The position numbers and the translations under genes are program-made. Under the pieces are notes generated by a model, which worked only from the letters and a program-made list of their open reading frames with translations, did not search any database and was not told the DNA's origin. Below are positions 39,401-47,063 of a DNA stretch of 64,000 nucleotides, in pieces. Source of the DNA: Aliiroseovarius sp. F47248L. GTDB lineage: Bacteria; Pseudomonadota; Alphaproteobacteria; Rhodobacterales; Rhodobacteraceae. The stretch lies in NCBI RefSeq assembly GCF_023016085.1, contig NZ_JALKBF010000003.1, positions 112,876-176,875 of the forward strand, in the 5' to 3' direction. Numbering within the stretch: position 1 is the stretch's first letter; each line of letters begins with the position of its first letter.

Positions 39401-40147
39401 GCCCGACGCTCGAACCCGCGCCTTGGGGCGGGGACCATTGCGACCTCGGGCGGGGCGGCACGTGTGACGGCCATTGGGCTTGGCGGCGCGGTACTGGACA
39501 CCGGCAAGCCTGTGCGCGGGCGCGTCAGCCTGCCGGGCAGAACCTCGCGGATCGTTGTCGAGGCGTTGGGTGATGGCGGGGCCAAGGGCGGCGTTTCGGG
39601 CTGGATGGCCGAACAGGAGCTGGCGTTTGTGGGTTGGAGCCGCGCTGTTTTCGCCGGTGGTTCAGTTCATGCAGCGGGCGCGCAAATCGGACGCCGCAAC
39701 GAGGCGGCGGGTCTGGGCTGGATCAACGCGGCAAAGCTCACACGGCAAGGTCGGATCACCACCCGGTTCGAGGCTTTCCAACCCCTGCTGGTGCTGCTGC
39801 TTGAAGGCCCGGTTAATCCCGATGCCGCGCGCGATTTTGCGCTGGCTTTGACCGGCGCAAAGGAAACTGCTGCAGCGCCGGTCGTTGTGAATTTGGGCGC
39901 GCGCACCGCACTGATCCTTGAGATTGTTTCGGTGGATAAAGGCAGCCCGGTCAGCGTCGGCGTGGAAAGCAAGGCACCGGGACGACTGGCTGGCGTGATG
40001 CTGGCAAACGGAAAAGCCGAGCGGTTTGCAGAGCTTTTGGGAACCCGCAGCCTTGAAGATTTACTGGACCGACCTCAGGCGGTTGGCGGCAAGCCGGTGA
40101 AAATTGCCTGGAAGAAACCTAAGAACAAAATCAAGGAGGCGTGCTGA
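30404..40147 (+). CDS. Giant 3247-residue beta-rich protein with degenerate repeats and a DUF6603-like region
   Basis: This is one uninterrupted 9.7-kb frame. In the N-terminal half, a helical element of the form D-P-x-x-x-L-x-x-W-L followed by an L-L-x-x-L-L-G helix recurs near residues 33, 255, 473, 715, 1490 and 1690 (with a weaker copy near 1290), each followed by alternating hydrophobic beta strands; the first four are 220-240 residues apart. Residues about 1960-2590 form a distinct domain with A-F-F-L-T-G-I-G-G-G-F-G-I-N and P-R-P-Q-F-R-L-V motifs resembling DUF6603. Residues 2600-2950 are Ala/Arg/Pro-rich and probably disordered, and a small beta domain ends the protein. There is no signal peptide, membrane helix or catalytic motif. 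The composition suggests a long structural scaffold or groove. The function is unknown; the DUF6603 match is from memory of the motif style and needs a profile search. Confidence 0.85.
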   Translation: MSLDAADFGDIEDVLKALGFAGDSGALNEDWLADPITYLKTMLANETQREALLAVMDRLLEGDTEFDGEGHQWLPIVASDDGAATFYFVIDDEPEAEVHVGLGVRLKTTDPDTATSFFVPLFRAAKQGHSVPDPVLIGHPGGKLILASEIVVDPNPPTGEAGLRSIGLAFTAPTAAGDGDPAVALTLGGLFLPGFSAPRDFSLSVSDLETLDESALELILGIIQAMADGGATPEITALAELLGLAGSVPPLPIDGLVNQGPQVLADWFAALMGDSASKSAWMQAAANLIGGAASLSGDTLAIDLGGGVSVDLVIAVVTGPTGRPVVTPSISFGITQGSARVEVAADLLKLDLGTGGAVAVPALTAQVRLGNSGAPLLVGDPGIEALRAGIALGPSRQPIAILALDQVVIAGNSYEVLDLSTPDAIAEVGTTVIGDVIADLLAQLGPPGTAISVLLGIAPPAGAPGLPTLDLSAFLADPLAAVRNHWLGLLGSHAGDIPDVLGALRGLLADAAVAADPVTGNGTVETPWRVVITGPVALLIRQPDPSVIELAVGVTATQSELGERCTVLETSLDILIMRADLAAPDAAFAAEVTLNIDARGRGTRRTALGDDPLAIAADRVGARFGWSATGGLSVSFAAPNPALIVSQIEIPLEIPDFDQGFDALTPAQWDAIEELIGLLGGSIAAPWAVDILAAIGWSRAGVLAENTAINRLALSDLIADPDAALRAWLGRLISDPGGSLRKVLEPLGRVLTGSRERLGGLSGRGAPDDPFRLDLAPNLGGPALGLWKMPGRAVQGDGLVQSEALRLWEPGAAPLDAASLAAGVVVELASREGLAQASARIDALTAGIDALEARLSGTDGLIAPPDVLPGGATRHEIPNIAGPGLRDAIDLGVVFGAVPGTVLHVAVASEADAFPFDAAPDDRRIDLRPAGRAPDTFEAPTPAPGEWFIALGPRADVALLSGDPDGTGGQAARLARIIGAFSTVGGDVAVVADAAGSHAAWLACEIVGTGSVNRLLTLGMPLAPVAFSIFDLNPGAEALRTFLGLLPPVDPVTPDDDALGVARAAFGALSGLSHFADPAAELSPPANLPAAAAAGLDLHCAYGVFDRAAIQAALTAAAAAGLSERAGMQADFEAGAAVTGAGFGLLLPISPTSGGLSVSGHVAVELGAIALDPLPSLTDERSVRLHLEIRRDGGWLLGGPGSGAGAAQELRWIAVDIAVPLGASGPVEAEIRLHDAVIFGLTRDVWVLREAGAEAAEGVVTTALPEVRVLLSSVVTAILDDPSPEMGALGDLLRAMGIVDELGGLVATALDRVLHEPDAQVRDALLSSARVLDLQDAADTIFAGIPGLSIDIAARSVSFSLAGSSPALGLPNWSVSASAASTGPVTADLSIGTASSGALTASLVPLEISLDWTPPGAAPVSLPIWPNADAAALAREGAPLTIASAVKFGVDYMRAQDDGAKLVIDGLLELLGLLAAPGPDGDRAMITPIGLFRDPVGWLKSDAVFGLAGGYDASRVGAAFDALRPFLGLAGAPGRWDVADGVAIELTGAGGVLDLGLALDSSAIGGGAEQLAFGGRIGLLIADTGPVAPSIAIFAGLPSAIEGRSAVHLQVAPDISLFLRNASGTDLPLYPNTPGLASLVSTAVETALPLALNALVDAGGTAGDVVAAVGDALVLREGTPPEFTGPRLSAWANDPEGELAARWPAITTGALNALASALAPVLPAGVSAASSATGLDITAGPVTLSLETGPFRFTIGYSDTGSPFVETITTALAFDADGLDEFTGSVGPASIDAGGASLFPVVSFEVGEGIAVPFVGLGLAIAGDGVQVLTLRTILEPLGFEVVFDDGDGPVSDPASVASGLLTLTLGLVIDFLRQTDAVQDLLETEIPGTGSSDIEDLLEGVILLDGDTSQLDLALFQLIPTPGQSAADIRDNFVARMIRLIENFANAGPSVTIDSILTVGLARDGNAIGVNVGLTSRLPLTSGDVVVSIENDSRWIKDAPPAGIVIGLVETSPTLGFAPSIAANGLGVRIGKDGGPLVDFGLSLGSIALHLFGRIGNGPAAGGVQVQLSDLAVSVSGGTGGNPVAQGIMDESSDSGQALAPMFSPALAIQKHGSDPVMVRLSAGEGDGPWWLSIKKGFGPLYVDQVGLGVTQTGEELEKISLLFDGNISIAGLTAAVDDLQLTYSLDAGPVYDPGSWSVDLAGLAVSADLSGVQLAGGLRKYSDPGNPDNVEYVGMLLARFAAYGLSIYGGYASIEEGDEGRYTAFFAYGAVVGPIGGPPAFFLTGIGGGFGINREIVVPDDLSKFDEFVMIRALDPSASAPSDPMAEMDSVRVTFPPRKGTFWFAAGISFTSFMIVDGVAVVAVEFGNGFELNIFGLARMALPRPQFRLVSIEIALVARFSTEEGVIWIQAQLTDNSWLLHESVRLTGGFAYVSWFGGPKKGEFVLTFGGYHPKFHRDGYPVVPRLGFHWQPISNIVIKGGNYFALTSEAIMAGGGLEASATFGPAWAHLAYGCDVIIYFDPFRYEAEAYAKISAGVTIDVWIGKITIKISLGASIYVEGPEFRGEAKFKVGPVKLKVKFGAKQQSSPNYISWTDFVVKYLEEATPGTARAVSAIAGNGALPPGGEEGTADGSVAHPFEVLSEFEMTVTTTLPADRLVVGTASPQNYSTLPLGLPPINASLDGSELSLSLIRVDTDAERINETGVTVLGRYTGKFPMAVWGPPQELDNKSMPKGEVLDALEGAHMTVKPSRIGRLPPEIAFNQVEAGKRKPLPFVTEATVRPGFLSDIGGLVATVPGGLGPKQIFELEQGILAQNGLGKAALAGRANARVAPGRIGSLGERLVEPEPATLGKVLKAAPVKELDLSVKPPRAAAILSPEIRAEAAPRITTVRGTGQVQRTAAPSLAQMRSGLSSQMPSALTRVDTAARGQKTVIAGTRPPVTQSARANASFVAGLGQDGAAAARLAAFDRVATGPARRGAPDSALLAPGEIAIFDMPAARRSNPRLGAGTIATSGGAARVTAIGLGGAVLDTGKPVRGRVSLPGRTSRIVVEALGDGGAKGGVSGWMAEQELAFVGWSRAVFAGGSVHAAGAQIGRRNEAAGLGWINAAKLTRQGRITTRFEAFQPLLVLLLEGPVNPDAARDFALALTGAKETAAAPVVVNLGARTALILEIVSVDKGSPVSVGVESKAPGRLAGVMLANGKAERFAELLGTRSLEDLLDRPQAVGGKPVKIAWKKPKNKIKEAC

Positions 40148-40148
40148 T

Positions 40149-42239
40149 ATGGTCGCGGTTGGAAAATTCGTGCTCTATGACGGGTTCGTGCCCCCACTGG
40201 AAGCCGGGGATTACGATCTGGTTGCCCGCCACACGCTCAGTTCTCCGGACGTGTCCGGGCTGAACGTGGAAACGCAATCAAGCCGCGTGCGCATCACCTC
40301 GCCCCGGTTCAAACTGCCGCCCGATCAAATCCTGTCGACCTTCCCGCCCGCCAATTCCGAAGGCGCCTATGAAAGCCGCCTGCCGCAGATCGTCATCAAA
40401 CGCAGGACAATGCCGTGGGAACGCCGTCCGCTCCGCCCCGGCGACCCCGAGGTGCCCCACGCCCCTGAGGAAGCCGCGGACCGCAACACGCCATGGCTCG
40501 CGCTGGTGGTGATTGCGGAAGGCGAGGGCGAGATCTCGGTCGAGACCCCGATTGCCGACTGCGTGACGCCCGGTGTGCCGATGAACGGGCCGTCCGACGT
40601 GGTGAAGGGGCTGTATCTGGCGGTGCCGCAATCCGTGGTGCGCAAGGTCTTTCCTACGGTCGAGGATCTGCGACTGCTGGCCCATGTGCGCGAGGTCAGT
40701 CTGGCCGATACGGAAAACGCGCTGGGGGATGATGACGGATTCATGGCGGTGGTGCTGGCCAATCGGCTGCCGCAGTTCGATCGGGTGGCCTGCAAACCTG
40801 TGCGCTATATGGCGTGCCTGCTGAACCTCGAAGGCCAGCTTGACGCCTTGCCGGCGCCGACCCCGCCGATCAACACGTTTCTGGCGACCGAGTTCGTCTT
40901 CAACGCTGCCGCTGTCGTGCAAAACCAGCCGGTCGATCCGGATCTGCGTTATATGGGGGCCGAGGTGGACTCCGTGTTCACGCCGCAATTTACCGGCGGC
41001 AATGTGCCCCGTAGCGGACCCGGAACTCGTGCCGTCTTGGGCGGTACCACAGCGCAGATAAACGTTAGCAATCCAACGCGCGCCACTGCAACCCAGTCAT
41101 CACGTGCTGGCGAATGGGCGTCGGATTCTGTGACGGCGCGGATTTCTGATGTTGCGACGTCGGCCAATTCAGACGATGCCGCTTTCGTGGTGCGCGACGC
41201 GATGAAGGCCGGGTTCCGCATCCCGTTCGAAGCATATGTGCTGGAAAAAACCTATCGTTTTCCTGTGCTTGCGCATTGGAGCTTTACCTGCAACGGCGCG
41301 GGGTCGCTCGACACCATTATGCAAGAGCTGGACGTGGGGCTTCTGGGCACCTTGCCCGGCCCGGATGCCGAACCGCCCCGGCCCGAATGCCTGCCCCCTG
41401 TGGTGGGGGACGCGCCGCCCCCTGCCGACAAACCCCGCGTGGCGCCGGAAGTCACCGGCACCGGCCATGTGGGGCTGGCGCACAAGACCCGCGAAGGCGA
41501 GGATCGGCGCGCCTGGTTCCGCGGACCCTTCGTGCCCTTCGCCACGCGCAGGCGGCATCAGGAGGGCGATTTGCCGGTGCTGGCGCATGTCTCGGACCAG
41601 TTGCGGCTGACGATCCCGGATGGCCGTGAAGATCTGTCGCTGGCTGTCGCGTTCGAGATCGGGCGGCTTTTGGCCCTTTCGCAACCGTCCTTCGTTGCAG
41701 CCCTGATGCGTTGGCGGCGCGAGCAATTCGGGGCTGAGCGCGCGCGGCTTTTGAACGGTAAGCTCAGCAAGGTCGGGCAGTTCGCCGGGACCCTCGATCT
41801 GACGTTGGGCCAAGGGGTCGCACGCGAGGTTGGCAGGCGCTTTTTGAAGGTGGCATCGGCCGATCTGGTTGCGAATTTCGGTGATGCCCGTCCAATTGCC
41901 GACCCCGGTCGCCCGATCGAACATCTGGCCGCCAACCCCATCACCGATCTGGCAAATGGGCTTGGGATCGACCGGCAGGTTCTGGTCGAGGCCCAACAGC
42001 TGCGCGATCCGGCAATGCTGGACCGCGTTTCAGTGGCCCGGGGTGCGTCGGCCGATACGCTCGATCCGGCGATCATGCAGGCGCTTGACGCCGGACTGGA
42101 CGAGTCGCTGCGCAGCGTGCTTGACCAAGGTGGCGCACAGCCCGTGCGCGACCTGCGGCGGTCAGTGGCAGAAGACGAAGATGCGCTTGATGCCCTGATC
42201 CGGCGCACGACCGAACGTCGCAAAAAGGAGTTGGACTGA
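40149..42239 (+). CDS. Unknown large protein, third gene of the giant operon
   Basis: The 696-residue protein starts at ATG 40149, one base after the giant's stop and behind AAGGAGG. The N-terminal 250 residues look like a beta domain with P-P-L-E-A-G-D-Y near 15 and D-R-N-T-P-W-L-A-L-V-V near 115. The middle has a polar Thr/Ser/Asn stretch (about 290-340), then L-A-H-W-S-F-T-C-N-G-A-G. The C-terminal third is helical, ending with charged helices (R-R-T-T-E-R-R-K-K). No signal peptide, membrane segment or known enzyme motif was found. Its stop shares a base with the next start (TGATG), so it is translationally coupled with its neighbours. Confidence 0.75.
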   Translation: MVAVGKFVLYDGFVPPLEAGDYDLVARHTLSSPDVSGLNVETQSSRVRITSPRFKLPPDQILSTFPPANSEGAYESRLPQIVIKRRTMPWERRPLRPGDPEVPHAPEEAADRNTPWLALVVIAEGEGEISVETPIADCVTPGVPMNGPSDVVKGLYLAVPQSVVRKVFPTVEDLRLLAHVREVSLADTENALGDDDGFMAVVLANRLPQFDRVACKPVRYMACLLNLEGQLDALPAPTPPINTFLATEFVFNAAAVVQNQPVDPDLRYMGAEVDSVFTPQFTGGNVPRSGPGTRAVLGGTTAQINVSNPTRATATQSSRAGEWASDSVTARISDVATSANSDDAAFVVRDAMKAGFRIPFEAYVLEKTYRFPVLAHWSFTCNGAGSLDTIMQELDVGLLGTLPGPDAEPPRPECLPPVVGDAPPPADKPRVAPEVTGTGHVGLAHKTREGEDRRAWFRGPFVPFATRRRHQEGDLPVLAHVSDQLRLTIPDGREDLSLAVAFEIGRLLALSQPSFVAALMRWRREQFGAERARLLNGKLSKVGQFAGTLDLTLGQGVAREVGRRFLKVASADLVANFGDARPIADPGRPIEHLAANPITDLANGLGIDRQVLVEAQQLRDPAMLDRVSVARGASADTLDPAIMQALDAGLDESLRSVLDQGGAQPVRDLRRSVAEDEDALDALIRRTTERRKKELD

Positions 42240-43273
42240 TGGCCAAAGCGACCCTGACCGCCGAAACCGTTATGAACGAAGCCGTGGCCGCCATCGAAGG
42301 CGTCCTGGCGGTGACGGATGTCGATGATTACACCGATGACGACAAGATCACGCCACGCGAAGTCCGGCAGTTTCTGGCCCGTCTGCGGCTTTTGGAAGGT
42401 GTGCCATTTTCCAACATCGTCGCGGACAGTGCGCTTTTGCCCATAGAATCCATTCGCTTTTTCTATGTCGATCGGGGTTGGACCGATGCGTTGACCCAAG
42501 GTGCCTTGTCGGTCGGAACGGTCAACACGGCGGACCGTGCGCAGCTTGACCGGCTTTATGGCGCCATCGAAGACGAGATCGACAGCGAAGAACGTCTGGT
42601 GCGTCTGCCGGGTGGTGAAGATCGTCAAGCCGGACGCGCAGGCTTGATGACCGGTTTCCTGCTGCGGTCCCGGGCTGTGTCGGGTTGGCCCGGCCTGCAT
42701 GTGCGGGCCTATGCGCGCGAGCCGGAGGGCAATGATGAAGAGATCTTGCCTGAATCCCATCCAGACAGGCTGAAGCTCTTGCGGCTTGAACGCCTTGCCC
42801 CTGCGGTGATGTTGGCGCTGTTTGACGGGATGCCCGAGGTCGTTCACATCGAAGAACCCAAGCGGGGACTGCAATTTGGTGTCAGCCTGAAAGAGACAGG
42901 GTCAAACACCTATTCCGCGTCGATCCCGGCGCGCAATGTGCAAACAGCGAATTATGTCGGCGAGGATGGCACCGAGGTTGAAACGATGGCCCAAGCCAAG
43001 CGCCTGCCGGTGCGATTCCGACCCGGAAGCCCTGGCGTGCTGGATCTTGCCAATACAGGCCGCGCGTTTCTTGAGGATGACGACCTGAACATGGGGTCGG
43101 AGCTTGATGGCGCCGAGTTTGCCCTGCAAATGATCCGTTTCCCCTATCGCCAGGTGTTTGGTGATCCACAGGTGACAAGCGATTTCGATATTGCGGCCGT
43201 GTTCCGACCGACGGTGTCGAAAGAGGTCACAACGCTGGCGGCCGAGTTTGAAAGGGTGTTCGATGCCGATTGA
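42239..43273 (+). CDS. Unknown protein, fourth gene of the giant operon
   Basis: The 344-residue protein has a helical first 140 residues (E-S-I-R-F-F-Y-V-D-R-G-W near 70, Q-L-D-R-L-Y-G-A-I-E near 100) and then a segment R-A-G-L-M-T-G-F-L-L-R-S-R-A-V-S-G-W-P-G near 133. The latter is followed by L-R-L-E-R-L-A-P-A-V and E-E-P-K-R-G-L-Q-F-G near 210. The layout suggests a compact adaptor subunit, but I recognise no family. It shares one base with the preceding stop and overlaps the next gene by 11 bases. Confidence 0.75.
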   Translation: MAKATLTAETVMNEAVAAIEGVLAVTDVDDYTDDDKITPREVRQFLARLRLLEGVPFSNIVADSALLPIESIRFFYVDRGWTDALTQGALSVGTVNTADRAQLDRLYGAIEDEIDSEERLVRLPGGEDRQAGRAGLMTGFLLRSRAVSGWPGLHVRAYAREPEGNDEEILPESHPDRLKLLRLERLAPAVMLALFDGMPEVVHIEEPKRGLQFGVSLKETGSNTYSASIPARNVQTANYVGEDGTEVETMAQAKRLPVRFRPGSPGVLDLANTGRAFLEDDDLNMGSELDGAEFALQMIRFPYRQVFGDPQVTSDFDIAAVFRPTVSKEVTTLAAEFERVFDAD

Positions 43274-46200
43274 ACTTGACCCACAACTGTTGGACCAAGC
43301 CATCACGTCTCCGCGATGGTCGGTGATCACGCGCACAGGGCTTGGGGTGGATGACTTCGCGACATGGGACCCCAAGATCATCCGCAAGCCGCGATTGATC
43401 GTGCCAATAGATGTACAGGCGCTGTATGTCGAAGAAGGCTCGACAGAAGCGTTTGTGCGGCTTCCGGGGGCTGTTTCGACACCTGACGGGGACCCGCCAG
43501 AGCCATCGCCCGCACCGCTTGATCCCGGCGCGCCGCGCCCCTCGGGTGTTCATTTGCATTGGGCGATGCCGGATGCTGTGATGAGCGGTCAGATGCAGGA
43601 TGTGGACGGTGACGGGCTTGGCCTTTCGGCCCTGCCAAACCGCTGGCTGGTGCTGCGGCTCTTAGCCCCCGAAGGGGCCGAGCGGATGGCCGTCACCGGT
43701 TGGGTGATCGAAGCCGATACGACGCGGGTCATCCCCCTGAAGGATTGGAAAGAGGACACCGATCTGGGTTTGCCGCCGACGGGCAAGACGCTCAAGGGTC
43801 GGGACTTGAACGCGGGTGCGGGGGGCAGCCTTGCGTGGACCGCCAGCTATGACGCCACCTTCAATCGCTTTGCGTTCCACGATCCGTTGGACGACATCGC
43901 CGAGGTCGCACCAAATGGGGTGTTTGGCGATGCGGCCACCTATCTGATTGCAGGATGGTGGAGCCGCGCGGCAGAAGACCCGCTGGATGCCGCGCGCACC
44001 GCGTCGGGCTTTGCAAGCGTGACCGAGGATCTGGGCTGGCGGGTCAACAGCGACACCAGCGGGCAGACAGCGGTGACCGAGCAGGCGATGCTCTATCAGG
44101 CAGAGCTGGCCGATTTCGGGGTTGAAAGCGCCAGCCGCTTTTCGCTGGTCGACACCGGATCGCTGGCAAGCTCGACCGCGCTTTCTGGTTCTCAGGGGGC
44201 CGAGGTGTTCTTGCCCGAAGGCGGGCAGTTCGTTGCCGTGGAACCCAAACACATCTACTCCACCTTGCTGAACGGGATCGTCCACGGCGTGCCGGTCACA
44301 GGCCCGGTGCCCGCCGATCAGCGCCCCGATCCCCGCCGCGTTCGCGCCGCCCTTGGCCCGCAGGTCGAAGACAGTATCGCCGCGCTGACCGCCGCCGCGA
44401 TGGAGGGCGATGACCTGGACGCCCGCGCCGAGACCGAGCGGTTGATCGCAGCTTTGACAAATGATCAGGTCGCGAAATTGGGCGAACGTAATGGCGCGGT
44501 CGAGATCGAGGAACGCGAGCATGCCGCCCGTTTCGAGGCCGAGCGCGGGCGCGATTATACGATCGAAAAGATCATTGATCGTGGCGGGCCTGAAAACCTG
44601 ATCGCCGGGCGCGCCGCGCGCAATAGGGCGGGCAACACGGAACGTCAGGAAACCGAACGCACGCTGGCGACCGAGCTGACATGGTCAGCGACCAAACCCG
44701 GTGTTGTGGGCGTCATTCCGGATCACCTCGGATTTGCCTCGAACCATTTCGAACGTGAAGGACGCGCACAGGCCGAGCCGAAGGTGCGCAGCGTGCGCCG
44801 TCCCGGTCCGCGATATTTCCGGGCTTTGGAACCCGTGGTGGCGATCCGCGATGCCAAACGCTCGCGTCGTCATCAGGAGGACGGCGTGGCCTCGCCGGAT
44901 GGAACGTTGACCTGCCGATGGCCAAGCCAGATACCGATTGTCATTCCGGGCGGCATTTCGGGCCGTCAGCATTTGGGCCCGTTCCCGCATGGCGCTTTGC
45001 CCGACGAGGTGGTTCGGCTGGCGCAGAACGCGGTGATCACCGATCCCTTCACAGTGCCTTGGCTGGCCGAACAAGCCGCGCCGACAAGCCCGTTTCCGCA
45101 AAGCGTTCTGGCCGCGCGGTTGCGGGGAGAGGTGGCGCTGCGCTATTCGCGCGATGGGCTTTATGACGGAACCGTGCCGGGGTTCGCCCCGCAGACGCGG
45201 TCCGGCGAGGCGTCTGTTCCCGGTCCGATGGAAGCCGCTTTGGGCGATCAATTGCGCCGCCATTCGCTGCTGGATGGCGTGGATGCTGCCCCATTGGGCG
45301 TGACCGTTTGGGCGCAACCCTGGTCGCCGATCTGGCTGGAATGGGAGGTCGAACTTGATCTGACCGACCGGTTAACCGGTTGGGCGCTGGGGCAGGTCGA
45401 TTATGACGCGACGCCACCGCCGGGCGGGGGCAACCGGATTCTCTCGGGCCGCAGTCCTGTCAACAATGGCGCTGCCGAAAGCCTGACCGCAACCGTCACG
45501 AATTGGATGACCGCCGAAAATCTGCGCGATATTGACGATGAAGGTCAGCTTGACGAAGACGGCGAAAAAGAGGTTCGGGCGGTTTACAAGCATCTGACGA
45601 ATGCTGATGTGATCTCGGCTACGTTAAGCGGTATTCACGAGGCGTTGCTGGGTCTGCCCGCGGCGCCGGACGGGCAGGTTGAGGCGCCAGATTCAAAGAT
45701 TGCACCGATTGATCTGCCGCAACTTCTATTTACGGGCCGGATCAGGATCAACGCGGCGCGTCTGGTGGACGCATTCGGCAGGGTGCTCGATCTGGAGCCG
45801 GGCGGGGTGGTGCATCCCGCAGCCTTGGTCCACCCGGGGCCGTGGCTGGAACTGCCGCCCCGGTTGACGCGGCCCGCGCGCATTGCCTTCCGGTTGGCCG
45901 ATCCGGCGGATGGCGCAGCGCTGCCGCGAGAGGCGACAATCAACCAGGAACGCCCGGACCTGATGGTGAACCCGGTTGCCGGGTTCCTGTTGCCCGATCT
46001 GATTGACGAGGCGCTGGAGGTTTTTGATGCCGCGGGCACGCCCTTGGGCCAGTTGCAACATGAACCCATCGGCGGTGGCGTCGTGTGGGAAATCGCACCA
46101 GGGCGCGAGGGGCCGGCCGATGCCGGGCCGCTTTATCAGCTTCCCGCTTCCGCGCAACCTTTGGGTCGTTTCGCCGCCGCGATGATCGAAGCCGACGCCC

Positions 46201-47063
46201 GCACGCGGGGCGGAACGGCGCTGAGCGCCAAACGTGAAACGGCGCTTTCAGCCTTCCTGCGCGCGGTCGATACCACGCTTTGGTCGATTGACACCTTCGC
46301 CTCGCTTGGCACGCCGCATATCGCGGGGTTGGTCGGGCGTCCCATGGCCATGGTGCGGGCCACGATCAGGATGCAGATCTACGATGACCTTGACCTGCTG
46401 GACCTGTCAGCGCCCGGCGCGCGCGATGCGCGCAAGGCGGTCTATGACGACCTTGCAGATCGCGCCTTCCGCGCGCGCCTTGGCGAGTTTACCCGGGACG
46501 ATGACGGGGTGTATGGCTATTTCATCAACGATGACTATCGACGCTTTCATGTGGTCGACAAGATTGTCAAAACCCGTGCGCTGGAAAGCGGGCGACGCAG
46601 GGGCCACTTTGCCGCGTTAGGGGCTTCGCGCATTCCGCAGCCTGACCCGATAGATCATCCCTATCTGGTGGGCGAGGACGAGTTCCCCATTCATCTGGGC
46701 GAGGTCATACGCCTGACGATCCTGATGCATCCGGCGGGCAAGGTGCATCTGACCTCGGGCATTGTGCCGCGAAAATCGCTTCAACTCGCGCGTGATTGGG
46801 TGGACCCCGGGCTTGGACGGATGGCGCCGTCTGCCCGGATCGGTCCGGTGCTGATCGACCCCGACAAGGTGCGCCTGCCCAAGATCGCCAGTTTCGGTGA
46901 GGACCAGATCTGGACCCGGCGCGACACGCCCTTTTCCTGGAAGGACGATCCCATTCTGGCGGCAACGCAAGCCGCACTTCTGCCGGATGCACCTGCCGCG
47001 ATCGAGGAGGGGTATGTGCGCATTGCCACCGCGCCGATCCCCGGCAACGAGGAGGAGAGCTGA
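43263..47063 (+). CDS. Unknown 1266-residue protein, fifth gene of the giant operon
   Basis: The start at 43263 (M-P-I-E-L-D) is preferred to a GTG 72 bases upstream, because the latter lies deep inside the preceding gene. Near the N-terminus the protein has P-R-L-I-V-P-I-D-V-Q-A-L-Y-V (about 41) and G-V-H-L-H-W-A-M-P-D-A (about 93), followed by L-P-N-R-W-L-V-L-R-L-L, which look like conserved signatures. A charged helical insert lies near 370-460 (E-E-R-E-H-A-A-R-F-E). The C-terminal half is mixed alpha/beta. There is no signal peptide, transmembrane helix or recognised catalytic motif. It ends in TGATG shared with the next start. The function is unknown. Confidence 0.75.
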   Translation: MPIELDPQLLDQAITSPRWSVITRTGLGVDDFATWDPKIIRKPRLIVPIDVQALYVEEGSTEAFVRLPGAVSTPDGDPPEPSPAPLDPGAPRPSGVHLHWAMPDAVMSGQMQDVDGDGLGLSALPNRWLVLRLLAPEGAERMAVTGWVIEADTTRVIPLKDWKEDTDLGLPPTGKTLKGRDLNAGAGGSLAWTASYDATFNRFAFHDPLDDIAEVAPNGVFGDAATYLIAGWWSRAAEDPLDAARTASGFASVTEDLGWRVNSDTSGQTAVTEQAMLYQAELADFGVESASRFSLVDTGSLASSTALSGSQGAEVFLPEGGQFVAVEPKHIYSTLLNGIVHGVPVTGPVPADQRPDPRRVRAALGPQVEDSIAALTAAAMEGDDLDARAETERLIAALTNDQVAKLGERNGAVEIEEREHAARFEAERGRDYTIEKIIDRGGPENLIAGRAARNRAGNTERQETERTLATELTWSATKPGVVGVIPDHLGFASNHFEREGRAQAEPKVRSVRRPGPRYFRALEPVVAIRDAKRSRRHQEDGVASPDGTLTCRWPSQIPIVIPGGISGRQHLGPFPHGALPDEVVRLAQNAVITDPFTVPWLAEQAAPTSPFPQSVLAARLRGEVALRYSRDGLYDGTVPGFAPQTRSGEASVPGPMEAALGDQLRRHSLLDGVDAAPLGVTVWAQPWSPIWLEWEVELDLTDRLTGWALGQVDYDATPPPGGGNRILSGRSPVNNGAAESLTATVTNWMTAENLRDIDDEGQLDEDGEKEVRAVYKHLTNADVISATLSGIHEALLGLPAAPDGQVEAPDSKIAPIDLPQLLFTGRIRINAARLVDAFGRVLDLEPGGVVHPAALVHPGPWLELPPRLTRPARIAFRLADPADGAALPREATINQERPDLMVNPVAGFLLPDLIDEALEVFDAAGTPLGQLQHEPIGGGVVWEIAPGREGPADAGPLYQLPASAQPLGRFAAAMIEADARTRGGTALSAKRETALSAFLRAVDTTLWSIDTFASLGTPHIAGLVGRPMAMVRATIRMQIYDDLDLLDLSAPGARDARKAVYDDLADRAFRARLGEFTRDDDGVYGYFINDDYRRFHVVDKIVKTRALESGRRRGHFAALGASRIPQPDPIDHPYLVGEDEFPIHLGEVIRLTILMHPAGKVHLTSGIVPRKSLQLARDWVDPGLGRMAPSARIGPVLIDPDKVRLPKIASFGEDQIWTRRDTPFSWKDDPILAATQAALLPDAPAAIEEGYVRIATAPIPGNEEES

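Noticed and set aside
41558..42874. Minus-strand ORF of 438 codons across two giant-operon genes
   Set aside because: It spans the junction of two coupled plus-strand genes and has no recognisable protein pattern, so it is a GC-rich shadow frame.
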